A stretch of 37,506 nucleotides of DNA. Source: Desulfotignum sp. Lineage in GTDB: Bacteria; Desulfobacterota; Desulfobacteria; Desulfobacterales; Desulfobacteraceae. The translations under genes and the position numbers were made by a program. Positions 17,675-26,074 of the stretch are shown piece by piece. The notes under the pieces are model-generated. The model did no database searches, was not told the origin of the DNA, and worked only from the letters and a program-made list of their open reading frames with translations. How positions within the stretch are numbered: position 1 is the first letter of the stretch; each line of letters begins with the position of its first letter. Location of the stretch: NCBI GenBank assembly GCA_011389835.1, contig JAABTO010000012.1:1-37506 (forward strand). Direction: 5' to 3'.

Positions 17675-19636
17675 TCAGGCCATGGCCCGGCGGTCGTTCA
17701 TATCCACCAGCACGCGTTCCCGGGCCTTGTCAATGCCCAGTTCCCGGCGTTTTTTGTCGATATGGGCGATCATCAATCTGGCGATTTCGATCGGGTCGGT
17801 GGCCATGCCCCATTTGCCGTATCCCTGTTTTTCCAGTCCGTTGAACAAGAGATCATGGAACCGGGTGCCGGCCAGGGCGGGAAAACCCACACCAAACACC
17901 GTGTAGACCCCGGACGACACAAAATACTGACCAATGGCCAGGGCTTTTTCGCTCATCCACTCCGGTGCGCACCCGGCCGCAGGCAGATCGGCAATGCTGT
18001 TGCCCAGGCCGCCGGCCTTGACCATGGCGGATGCGGCAATCAGAATCCGGGTGTTGTCCACGCAGGATCCCAGACCCAGCACCGGGGGCATGCCCACGGT
18101 CTCACACACCTCGGACAGTCCCGGTCCGGCCAGGGCCCCGGCTTCAGGGGTCAGAAAGCCGGCTTTGGCCAGAGCGATCTGAGAGCATCCGGTCTGAAGC
18201 ACCAGCACATCGTTTCTAATCAGCTCTCTGACCAGTTCCACATGCACGGAATCTTGCTGAACTTTGGGGTTGGTGCATCCCACCACCCCGGCCACGCCCC
18301 GGATCCGGCCGTTGATGATGTTGTCGTTCAGCGGGGAGTAAGATCCCCGGAACGTGCCGCCCAGCATATATTCGATGTATTCATGGGAAAAACCGTGAAT
18401 GCCTTTCTGGACCTGGTTGGGAATCTGAACCGGTTTGCTTCGGGACCCGAACCGGGAGATGGCCTTGATCAGGACTTCATCCGTACATGCCCGGGGATCG
18501 GTTTCATCGAATTGAATATGAGTGGCGCCCTCGATGTGTGCCCGGTCGCTGGTGGTGATCAGATGCGTGTCATAACACTGGGCCACCTGGGCCAGTCCCT
18601 GTTTGATGCACTGGATATCCACCACCATGGCATCCACCGCGCCCGTGACCAGGACCGCTTCCGTGGACGAGAAGTTGCCGGCATGGGGGATCCCGTGCCG
18701 GGACATCATCTCCGCACCGGAGCAGCACATGCCCACCAGGTTGATGCCGGCGGCCCCCTTGTCTTTGGCGGCCTGGATGAAGAACGGTTCGTTCACCGCC
18801 GCCAGCATGCCTTCGAACATGGCCGGTTCGTGACCGTGGACAATCACGTTCACATGGTCTTCCTTGAGAACGCCCATGTTCACCTCCGCCAGAATCGGAG
18901 ACGGCGTGCCGAACATGATGTCGGACAGTTCCGTGGCCACCATGGACCCTCCCCATCCGTCGGCCAGGGCCGTACGGCTGATCTGTTTCATCAGGTGGGC
19001 ATAATCCTGGTCGCACCCGATATGGGTCCGGCTCATCATCTCCATGACCTCTTTCATGGCGCCCCGGGGGACGATGCCGTCCTTGCGCCACAGTTCCAGA
19101 GTGGCAGGCGGTACCCGTTTCATGAACGGCATTTCACCGTCTACATTGGAAAAGGTCTTTTCCAGTTCGTCGCACAGATCTTTTGCCACCTCTTCAATAA
19201 GGCGGTCTTCGGTGTCAATACCCAGCTCCTGTGCAATCTGTTGCAGTTTGAGGGGGTTGGCAATGGTAAAGTCGGTAACATTTTTTTCGACAATGCCTTT
19301 GAACAGGTGAAGGATGTGCTGGCCATGGTCATTGTGGGACGCCGAGCCCGTGGCCACATTCCGAGCCAGGTTGCGGGCCGTGATGGTATCTATGGTGGCA
19401 CCGCAGATACCGACTTTCTTGTACGGGTCCCGGGGATTCAGGCGGCAGGGTCCCATGAAACAATGCTTGCAGCAGGCCGACTCCACGCCGATGGGGCAGG
19501 CTTTCATGTCCACGGCCCGGTCCAGGTTGAGAATGACGCCGTCTTTACGGGCTTTTTCCAGCATCTGGCGGGTGGCTTCACATGTGGTCCGTTCTGATGC
19601 CGGCACCTGTTTGGTGACAGGGATATCCTTGGGCAT
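17675..19636 (-). CDS. cooS: Anaerobic Ni-Fe carbon monoxide dehydrogenase catalytic subunit
   Basis: 653 aa; ACPIGVESACCKHCFMGPCRLNP, GICGATIDTITARNLARNVATGSASHNDHG, NVIVHGHEPAMFEGML, CCSGAEMMSRHG, GVVGCTNPKV, ADLPAAGCAPEWMSEKA. Confidence 0.96.
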   Translation of the reverse strand: MPKDIPVTKQVPASERTTCEATRQMLEKARKDGVILNLDRAVDMKACPIGVESACCKHCFMGPCRLNPRDPYKKVGICGATIDTITARNLARNVATGSASHNDHGQHILHLFKGIVEKNVTDFTIANPLKLQQIAQELGIDTEDRLIEEVAKDLCDELEKTFSNVDGEMPFMKRVPPATLELWRKDGIVPRGAMKEVMEMMSRTHIGCDQDYAHLMKQISRTALADGWGGSMVATELSDIMFGTPSPILAEVNMGVLKEDHVNVIVHGHEPAMFEGMLAAVNEPFFIQAAKDKGAAGINLVGMCCSGAEMMSRHGIPHAGNFSSTEAVLVTGAVDAMVVDIQCIKQGLAQVAQCYDTHLITTSDRAHIEGATHIQFDETDPRACTDEVLIKAISRFGSRSKPVQIPNQVQKGIHGFSHEYIEYMLGGTFRGSYSPLNDNIINGRIRGVAGVVGCTNPKVQQDSVHVELVRELIRNDVLVLQTGCSQIALAKAGFLTPEAGALAGPGLSEVCETVGMPPVLGLGSCVDNTRILIAASAMVKAGGLGNSIADLPAAGCAPEWMSEKALAIGQYFVSSGVYTVFGVGFPALAGTRFHDLLFNGLEKQGYGKWGMATDPIEIARLMIAHIDKKRRELGIDKARERVLVDMNDRRAMA

Positions 19637-19691
19637 AATAATCTCCTCTAAAAGTTTATAAACGATTTTTTTTTACGATACTTGTGGAAGA

Positions 19692-19713
19692 GACAATCGG
19701 TCACCCGATTGTC
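19692..19713. repeat. Short perfect inverted repeat upstream of cooS
   Basis: GACAATCGG-tcac-CCGATTGTC. Confidence 0.6.
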
Positions 19714-19718
19714 GGTTT

Positions 19719-19760
19719 ATCTTCCCCCTTGTGATATCTATGATGCACAAGGGGGAAGAT
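19719..19760. terminator. Strong inverted repeat between the MBL-fold gene and cooS, possible terminator or processing hairpin
   Basis: ATCTTCCCCCTTGTG-atatctatgatg-CACAAGGGGGAAGAT, 15-bp perfect stem. Confidence 0.55.
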
Positions 19761-19795
19761 TTATTCCTTGATTTATGTCAAGAAGTTCAGAAAAA

Positions 19796-20548
19796 TTACG
19801 CGCCGATCACGTCCATGGCTGCAAAGCGCGGTTCATGCAAGGGGATGAGAATATCCGCCTGTTTTTTGACGGTTTCCAGAATATTGTATGCGTCATAGGC
19901 ATTCACATGGGTACCCGGCGGGATCACCGCCATTTCCATGCCCAGAATTTCCGGCGGCGGGTTCAGGTTTTCATCGATGATGCAGAATCCGGTGATGGCG
20001 GCCCTGCCTTTGGGTGTGTCCACAAGCACGGTCATGCCGCCCTGGGTGTGGGCCGGCGTGTGAATCATCCGGATGCCGGGAACGATGTCCGAGTCAGCGG
20101 TCACAACCTGAATCTGGCCGTTGTCTTCAATATCCTCGATATAGTCCTCCAGATACCGGTAATCCAGGGGATGCGGATTATGGACCGCTTCCAGCTCTTT
20201 TTCATGAACAAAGAACCGGGCGTTTTCGCATTTGTAATCATTTTCGCAGTGGTCCGTGTGCAGGTGGGTGTGAATTACGATATCGATGTCTTTGGGGGTC
20301 AGTCCGTGGCGGGCCAGTCCTTTCTCAAAGGTATGGATTCGGCCGTTGATGGCTGCCTCCCGGTCTTCGGACTGAATGGGGTGCATCTCGCCGGTGTCCA
20401 CTAAAATGGTCTGATCTCCGCCCTTGATGAGCCAGCTGTAGATAGGGATGGTATAAGTCTGGCCCTGTCCGTGCTGATAGGTCATCATGCTCTTGTCAAA
20501 TACTTTGGTTCCCAGGACAATGGGATGAATGATCAATGATCCGGTCAT
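19796..20548 (-). CDS. MBL-fold metallohydrolase (N-acyl homoserine lactonase-like)
   Basis: HTHLHTDHC (HxHxDH motif), ILVDTGE, HTPAHTQGGMTVLVDT, IPLHEP. Confidence 0.88.
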   Translation of the reverse strand: MTGSLIIHPIVLGTKVFDKSMMTYQHGQGQTYTIPIYSWLIKGGDQTILVDTGEMHPIQSEDREAAINGRIHTFEKGLARHGLTPKDIDIVIHTHLHTDHCENDYKCENARFFVHEKELEAVHNPHPLDYRYLEDYIEDIEDNGQIQVVTADSDIVPGIRMIHTPAHTQGGMTVLVDTPKGRAAITGFCIIDENLNPPPEILGMEMAVIPPGTHVNAYDAYNILETVKKQADILIPLHEPRFAAMDVIGA

Positions 20549-20560
20549 GACGGGCTTCCT

Positions 20561-21133
20561 TTAGGCTGAAACAACAGCAGTCAGTTTCTGGTTCAGGGCA
20601 TCGGCCCTGTTTTGCTTCAGATTTTGGTGCAGGGAGGTGAAAATTTCTCTGACAATACCGGTTTTGGGTTTTGGGGACAGCAACTGAATTTCCATGGTCT
20701 TGATATCCATCAACACCTCTTCCACCCATGCATACGGCTGTTTTTCTTTTTCCACCACTTTTTTGATCTCAGCCACCAGCCCGGTCACCATATGTATTCT
20801 GTCCGGGTCGAGCACCGGGTCTTGGCCCAGGGACAGTGCCTGGTCCGGATGAGACGACTTCGATGATTTTCCCAGGGCCGTGAGGCCGGCGGCGGTGATG
20901 CCGATGCCTCCGGACAGGGTTTTGAGTTCTGCAAAATCCTGGATAAACAGCGATTCCGCCAGCGTGCCGGCCTCGGATTTTTCCAGGCCCAGGGCCGCAC
21001 CGATGTCATACATGGACACCTGAATCCCCGGATCTCCCTGGGTCATTATGTACAATTGGTTCAAATAGGCATGTTCTTCCGGATTTTCCATAATCTCCTT
21101 GGGGGGACTTTCTTTTCTGAGGATCGTCTGCAT
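20561..21133 (-). CDS. Uncharacterized protein with probable winged-helix-like N-terminal region
   Basis: Start ATG at 21133 (MQTILRKESPPKEIMENPEEHAYLNQLY...YDIGAALGLEKSEAGTLAESLFIQDFAELKTLSGGIGITAAGLTAL); TGATG overlap with the NifX-like gene stop. Confidence 0.7.
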   Translation of the reverse strand: MQTILRKESPPKEIMENPEEHAYLNQLYIMTQGDPGIQVSMYDIGAALGLEKSEAGTLAESLFIQDFAELKTLSGGIGITAAGLTALGKSSKSSHPDQALSLGQDPVLDPDRIHMVTGLVAEIKKVVEKEKQPYAWVEEVLMDIKTMEIQLLSPKPKTGIVREIFTSLHQNLKQNRADALNQKLTAVVSA

Positions 21134-21525
21134 CAATGATGGTGACCGCATCCGCCCTGTTTCTTGTTTTTCTTTCCCTGGCACAGATCAAACATGTGGA
21201 ACAGCTGGAGATCACCGGACTTCATCAAATCCAGGTTTTCTCCCACCGTGTCCTTCTGGGCCGCATAGACGCGGATCTCAGCGCTGTGCATATTTCTCTG
21301 GCCTCCGTCTCCGATACATTTGGTGACCACGGCATCCACAGTATCTGATTTGTCGAATATCCCGGTTTTGCAGCCGGCATCGGGATTGTCGATTTTCCGG
21401 TTTGTCCGGGTCTGAATATCACCGGTGTCAAGATCCACCACTAAAAACAGCTTGGCTGTGCCGAAATGATCATTGACCCGGCTGTCCAGTCCTTTGTCTT
21501 CGGTGACCGGAAATGCGATTTTCAT
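21133..21525 (-). CDS. NifX/NifB-type (dinitrogenase iron-molybdenum cofactor family) protein
   Basis: MKIAFPVTEDKGLDSRVNDHFGTAKLFLVVDLDTGDI...DTVDAVVTKCIGDGGQRNMHSAEIRVYAA; C-terminal GGCGHHH. Confidence 0.82.
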   Translation of the reverse strand: MKIAFPVTEDKGLDSRVNDHFGTAKLFLVVDLDTGDIQTRTNRKIDNPDAGCKTGIFDKSDTVDAVVTKCIGDGGQRNMHSAEIRVYAAQKDTVGENLDLMKSGDLQLFHMFDLCQGKKNKKQGGCGHHH

Positions 21526-21636
21526 GGGCTCCTCCGTGCGTGTGATAATGATTTACCAGGCTGTCGACCCAGTTATAAAACTAAAATAACGCATTCACGG
21601 ACAAAATCAACCTTGAAGCCGGCCGCCCAAAGAAAA

Positions 21637-22860
21637 TTATATGACAACCGTTTTGGGCAAAGGTTTGATAAACGATTGTCTCAAGCTGTAGGTGTAAGCC
21701 CCCTGAAACGGAATCATCAGAATATCCCCTTCCTGAATGTCGGAACCGAAAAACGAGTACCCCCAGACATCATGGGGGGTGCATAGCGATCCCAGGATGC
21801 GGCAGGGCTGTTCGGTCAGGCCGGGCCGGGTCAGGTTCAGCACGGGAAAATAATCGGATTCAAACCGTTCCCACCCCACGGCATTGGTGCCGGCATCCGT
21901 GATCACCATGTCCGGCATTTTTTTATCAATGACCTGAACGACGATGTGCACGGCATCATGACAGATCCACCGGCCTGGCTCAAAACAGATGACCGGGGAC
22001 ATATGCGGCATCACATGATCGGTCACGGCTTTGGACAGCTCCTGTGCAAAGGTATCCAGAGGCGCGGCCGGCAGATGATAATGGCATAGAGGATCATCCG
22101 ACACCAGCCATTCGCCTGTTTCCGGCCAGTATCCGCCGCCGATGTCGATAAACCGGCACCCGGCAAGAAAATCCGCCGGCATTTGCCCGAGCAGGGCGCC
22201 TGCATGCCGGATGATTTCCTTTTGCCGGTCCGGGGTCAGGTTCCAGGAAGAATGAAACTGGATGCCTGAGCATGACAGAAACGGGTGAGCCAGAATTTCC
22301 TGGATCAGGGACGAAACCTGGTCCGGAAGAATACCGAATTTCCGCCACAATCCTTCCGGCTGGCAGTTGAGCCGGATCCCGGCGGACAGCGTCTGGCTTT
22401 TTTCCGCCAGAATGCCCATGAACCGCCGGCATTCTCCGACACTGTCCATCAGCAGGGTCACCCGGTCCGGATGGGCCGCCGCCATCATCAGTTCATCTCT
22501 GGTTTTGCCGGGACCGCTGAAAATGATTTCCTCTGCTCCCAGATCCAGGGCCGCTGCCAGTTCCAGGCCCGACGATACATCCAGGCCGAACCCTTTGCTG
22601 ATCAGGATTCGGGAGATGTCAGGCATGTTGTTGCTTTTCACGGCAAAATAAAACCGGGTGGCAGGCAGCCGGGATGCAAAGGCAATCCGGAACCGTGCGG
22701 CCTGATCAGCGAGTTTGGCCGAATCCAGCAGATACAGGGGCGATCCATGGGTTTCAACCGTTTCAAGATAGCGCTGCGACCGATCAAACAGCGGCCCCAC
22801 CTGACTGGTGAGAAACTCAGGTGTCATCACGGGATGGGGATGATCCGCCTGCAAAGTCAT
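21637..22860 (-). CDS. PLP-dependent fold-type III decarboxylase (Orn/DAP decarboxylase-like)
   Basis: RFYFAVKSNN (PLP Lys), GFGLDVSSGLELAAAL, GIQFHSSWN, FIDIGGGYWPETGE, GSLCTPHDVWGYSFFGSDIQEGD, GAYTYSLRQSFI. Start at 22860 (MTLQADHPHP) gives an ATGA overlap with the upstream gene. Confidence 0.88.
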   Translation of the reverse strand: MTLQADHPHPVMTPEFLTSQVGPLFDRSQRYLETVETHGSPLYLLDSAKLADQAARFRIAFASRLPATRFYFAVKSNNMPDISRILISKGFGLDVSSGLELAAALDLGAEEIIFSGPGKTRDELMMAAAHPDRVTLLMDSVGECRRFMGILAEKSQTLSAGIRLNCQPEGLWRKFGILPDQVSSLIQEILAHPFLSCSGIQFHSSWNLTPDRQKEIIRHAGALLGQMPADFLAGCRFIDIGGGYWPETGEWLVSDDPLCHYHLPAAPLDTFAQELSKAVTDHVMPHMSPVICFEPGRWICHDAVHIVVQVIDKKMPDMVITDAGTNAVGWERFESDYFPVLNLTRPGLTEQPCRILGSLCTPHDVWGYSFFGSDIQEGDILMIPFQGAYTYSLRQSFIKPLPKTVVI

Positions 22861-24137
22861 GGCTGGATCTCGATTTCCAGGCGCCGGACCATCAGGGAGC
22901 ACCGGGTTTCAGGGAAGTTCCACCCATAGGTGTCAAAGATGATGTGTCCCAGCAGCCAAGAGTCATAGTCTTCCGGCGGCAGGACAATCCGGTGGCCGGG
23001 CTTTCGCATTATATGAATCTGTTTGACCCGGGGTTCCGAAGCCAGATCTCGGTGATTTATTTCCCTGAGAGTCCCGCTTTTTCCGGCATGAATCCGCAGG
23101 GCCATGTGGGGTGAGAACTGGACCCCGGAGAGGTCCCACGGCCGGTTGCCGGCCACATCCAGGGTCAGCTTCAGGATGTCCAGATGCCCGGATATATCCA
23201 GCAGCCAGGGCAGACAGTCGCCGCCCGGCCGAGGCGTGATTTCCAGCAGATACGGCCGGTTGTGTCTGACCACAAAATCCACCATGCAGATACCGGTCTC
23301 AAGTCCCAGGGCCCGGGCCGCCTTTTCCAGCACAGGAGTCAATGTCTCAACCGGCAGGTGCAAAGGCAGAATGCCGGGCACTTCATATCCGGCGGCCGTA
23401 CCGAACGGCATGCCGGCAGGAATCATTTTCCGGGCCAGCCGGATCAGGGTCAGGCCGGTGTCCGTTAGAATGAAATCCGCGCTGTATTCCGGCCCGCAGA
23501 TCCGTTCTTCAGCCAGAACCAGTTGATCCGGATGACCGAACAACGCGTTTTCCTTTCTTTTTTCCAGGCCGGCGGTCAATGTCTGCCATGCGGTTTCCGC
23601 CTCTTTTCTGTTGCCGCATTGAAACACCAGCTCGCTGCCGCTGCCCCAGGCCGGTTTCAGCACCAGGCCGGCTTTCGCGTCCTTGAGGATCCGCATCACA
23701 TCCGAGATGCCGTGAACCGGCCAGACCCGGGGACAGGGAACCCCCTGGGTCTGCCACAACTGTTTGGAAATCAGTTTGTCCCGGCAGTTCAGGATGGCGG
23801 ATTCCCCGGGATAAGAAAGTCCCAGGATTTTTGCCAGCCGGGATGCCGTGATCATGGCCTCACAGTCGAAACAGGCAATGCCCGCAGGCGTCTGGGACCA
23901 GGTTTTCAAATGGGCTTTGACCTTGTTCATCAGCGCGGCCGTATCCGACAGGTCGCACACCAGTTCCTCGGAAGGATCCGGCACCGGTTCCTGAGCCGAC
24001 TGACGGACAGACGACGCCGTGATGAAAAGCGCTTCACCCGGGTACCGGGTCCGGATCCACTCAATATAGTCGGCAGTGGTGCCCACCACCAGCACTTTAG
24101 GCGTGCTAAGCGCAGCGGACGTGTTGGTGGTCGGCAT
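22857..24137 (-). CDS. ATP-grasp domain protein (carboxylate-amine ligase-like)
   Basis: LILNCRDKLISKQLWQTQGVPCPRVWPV-type region, GLVLKPAWGSGSELV, VLAEERICGPEYSADFILTD, YLLEITPRPGGDCLPWL. ATG at 24137 chosen; ORF track start is 24179. Confidence 0.87.
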   Translation of the reverse strand: MPTTNTSAALSTPKVLVVGTTADYIEWIRTRYPGEALFITASSVRQSAQEPVPDPSEELVCDLSDTAALMNKVKAHLKTWSQTPAGIACFDCEAMITASRLAKILGLSYPGESAILNCRDKLISKQLWQTQGVPCPRVWPVHGISDVMRILKDAKAGLVLKPAWGSGSELVFQCGNRKEAETAWQTLTAGLEKRKENALFGHPDQLVLAEERICGPEYSADFILTDTGLTLIRLARKMIPAGMPFGTAAGYEVPGILPLHLPVETLTPVLEKAARALGLETGICMVDFVVRHNRPYLLEITPRPGGDCLPWLLDISGHLDILKLTLDVAGNRPWDLSGVQFSPHMALRIHAGKSGTLREINHRDLASEPRVKQIHIMRKPGHRIVLPPEDYDSWLLGHIIFDTYGWNFPETRCSLMVRRLEIEIQP

Positions 24138-25077
24138 GAATACCGGACTCCCGGGCAAGGGGGTAGGTGCGGATTTCAAACAAAGGAACCGGGGTCAGCC
24201 GGAACCGCTGTTTCCAGTTGAAATCCCCGCATAGAAAATCCACGTATTTCAGGTGATGTGTGCACGCCCATTTCAGGTGATGACGGTTGATGAGCTTGGC
24301 CACACCTGGAAATTCCGGGTTGGTGCCCCCGGCCATCACGGTATAGGTGCCTTTCCACAAAGCCCCCATGTCCACGGCTGCCAGTCTGCCTTTGATGTGC
24401 ACACAGGTCATGCGCAGCAGCCCCATTTTGTGGAGAAATTCGGCCAGCAGTTCAAAGGCGCGAAGAAACCGGGGGTCGTAAAAATAGGCATCCGGCCCGA
24501 AGGCAGCCAGGTTCAGGCGGAACAGATGGTCCATGTCCGACAGGTTTCCTTGGGAGATGCAGACATCCTGCGCTTCCAGCTTGCGGATGTCCGCGGTCAG
24601 TTTTTTCCGGGTTTTGCCGGGGATGGACTGCCAGTAGGTATCGAAATCGAATCCGAAAGATCCGGGAAAAAACAGGTACCGGGTTTCGTCCGGATGCAGC
24701 AGCCCGGTTTGGTTCATGCCGGTCCGGTATTTGATGTACCGCAGATCCACCGGACCCGGCAAGGCATCCAGAAGCGCTTCCAGGATTTCAGGCGTGTGCG
24801 CGATGATCCGGTTCTGCTCCAGCCAGGTTCTGCCCTGCCAGGTTTCACCGGGAAACTGAACATAGGTCCCGGCGTCGTTATTTCTGCACAACGCCAGCAG
24901 ACCCACGGGCCGGCCGGCCTGTTCGGCCGCGTGAAACGCCAGGGGCCGGTTGAATGCCTTGTGAAAGCACCATCTGACCGGCCACAGATCGAACAGGACC
25001 CGGCCGGGCCACAGACTTTCCCACAATTTTCTGCAATGGGCCGGGTCCTGGTACAGGACAGGGTGGATGCCGTTCAT
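24106..25077 (-). CDS. GNAT/FemAB-like acyltransferase
   Basis: Tandem-GNAT/FemAB-like features: FDFDTYWQSIPGKTRKKLTADIRKLEAQD, HIKGRLAAVDMGALWKGTYTVMAGGTNPEFPGVAKLINRHHLKWACTHHLKYVDFLCGDFNWKQRF. Confidence 0.75.
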   Translation of the reverse strand: MNGIHPVLYQDPAHCRKLWESLWPGRVLFDLWPVRWCFHKAFNRPLAFHAAEQAGRPVGLLALCRNNDAGTYVQFPGETWQGRTWLEQNRIIAHTPEILEALLDALPGPVDLRYIKYRTGMNQTGLLHPDETRYLFFPGSFGFDFDTYWQSIPGKTRKKLTADIRKLEAQDVCISQGNLSDMDHLFRLNLAAFGPDAYFYDPRFLRAFELLAEFLHKMGLLRMTCVHIKGRLAAVDMGALWKGTYTVMAGGTNPEFPGVAKLINRHHLKWACTHHLKYVDFLCGDFNWKQRFRLTPVPLFEIRTYPLARESGIHADHQHVRCA

Positions 25078-25479
25078 TTACAAGCGCTGGGTGACGGAAA
25101 CCCTGGAAAAAGACCCGCCGAAACTGGTTTGGGAAAACTGCCGGACCACTTCCGGATCATACGCTTTGCAGCTGAACACATCCAGGTACACCGTGTTGGT
25201 CAGGTTGGCAAAATGGGCGGATATCAAAGAGGTTTCGATCAACTGAACCATGGAGAACCCCGCCACTTTTTCATCTTCCCCGAAATGCACCACCTGGGTC
25301 TCTCCAAAGCGTTTCATCTCGATAAGGTCGCACAGCTGCACCACAAATGATTTGATAAAACCGGCATCCCGGATTTTTTCCGGGTCGCAGTCATAAATGT
25401 CGATGGCAGATGCCATGCCCCAGGGTTCCGGGACGGTTTCCAGGGTGACGTTGGGTCGAATGCAAGGGGATACGTTCAT
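25078..25479 (-). CDS. SpeD-like (S-adenosylmethionine decarboxylase family) pyruvoyl proenzyme homolog
   Basis: 133 aa; VVHFGEDEKVAGFSMVQLIETSLISAHFANLTNTVYLDVFSCKAYDP keeps S-x4-H-x14-C, the spacing of catalytic Ser63/His68/Cys83 of class 1b SpeD (from memory of the family); RBS AGGAAG. Confidence 0.75.
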   Translation of the reverse strand: MNVSPCIRPNVTLETVPEPWGMASAIDIYDCDPEKIRDAGFIKSFVVQLCDLIEMKRFGETQVVHFGEDEKVAGFSMVQLIETSLISAHFANLTNTVYLDVFSCKAYDPEVVRQFSQTSFGGSFSRVSVTQRL

Positions 25480-25513
25480 TTGAAGCTTCCTTTTCTTTTA
25501 AGGCAGCGCACAG

Positions 25514-25678
25514 CTACCATTTTTGTCTGATTCGATTTTTCTGATTTGATTTTCTGTCTGATTTTTTCCGATGATCGAGGCGTTCCCGCCGGTCTTCCCA
25601 GCACAGATCCTCTTCCTGGTTTTCCTTGAATTTCGGGGCCTTGTGCCTGAAATGCCGGTTGCTCTCTCTCTGACTCAT
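25514..25678 (-). CDS. 54-aa highly charged small protein leading the SpeD-like cassette
   Basis: Manual translation: MSQRESNRHFRHKAPKFKENQEEDLCWEDRRERLDHRKKSDRKSNQKNRIRQKW stop; GGAAGG about 8 nt upstream of ATG; too short for the ORF track. Confidence 0.65.
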   Translation of the reverse strand: MSQRESNRHFRHKAPKFKENQEEDLCWEDRRERLDHRKKSDRKSNQKNRIRQKW

Positions 25679-25754
25679 GGGGTACCTTCCTGTTTTTTTT
25701 TGTGCCCGGTGGATGACCGGGTCTGAATCGGTTGTATTTGTGGAACCCGATTAA

Positions 25755-25770
25755 GCAGAAAGTGTGCCAG
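25755..25770 (-). promoter_or_regulatory. Candidate sigma-54 (-24/-12) promoter of the SpeD-like cassette
   Basis: Minus strand CTGGCACACTTTCTGC versus consensus YTGGCACGRNNNTTGC: invariant GG and GC at correct 12-bp spacing; about 75 nt upstream of the small ORF; divergent sigma-54 activator adjacent. Confidence 0.65.
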
Positions 25771-25842
25771 GGGTTAAATTGTTATTAATTTACTATAAAA
25801 TCAAAAGGTTGCAGGAAATTTTTTGACAGTGGTGTGGAGAAG

Positions 25843-25896
25843 TTTTCGGTATTTTTTTACTTAAAATATAATATTTCGGGTTATGAATACCGAAAA
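25843..25896. promoter_or_regulatory. Inverted repeat, candidate upstream activator site
   Basis: TTTTCGGTATT (25843-25853) and AATACCGAAAA (25886-25896), perfect 11-bp inverted arms; a third TTCGGTATT at 26029-26037. Confidence 0.6.
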
Positions 25897-26074
25897 TTTT
25901 TCAACCCGGTTTCCGGATACGTCATCCAGTACCTGTATTCAAAGGAATAAAATTCTGTTTTTTCTGGATTTTTTGATAGAACTGCGGTATGTTTTTTTAC
26001 CGGCGTGGAACCGGAAGGCGTGGTGACATTCGGTATTTATTTGCCGGAAATTGTTGAATAAGGAGATCCTGTTT

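Noticed and set aside
17567-19597. 676-aa plus-strand ORF
   Set aside because: Lies antisense to cooS, with Gly/His/Gln-rich low-plausibility translation; an artefact of GC-rich codon usage.
24253-25350. 365-aa plus-strand ORF
   Set aside because: Antisense to the GNAT and SpeD-like genes; no motifs.
25521-25570. T-rich TCTGATT-like repeats considered as a CRISPR-like or tandem array
   Set aside because: Irregular, short, and explained by the Lys/Arg/Ser/Asn-rich C-terminus of the 54-aa ORF.
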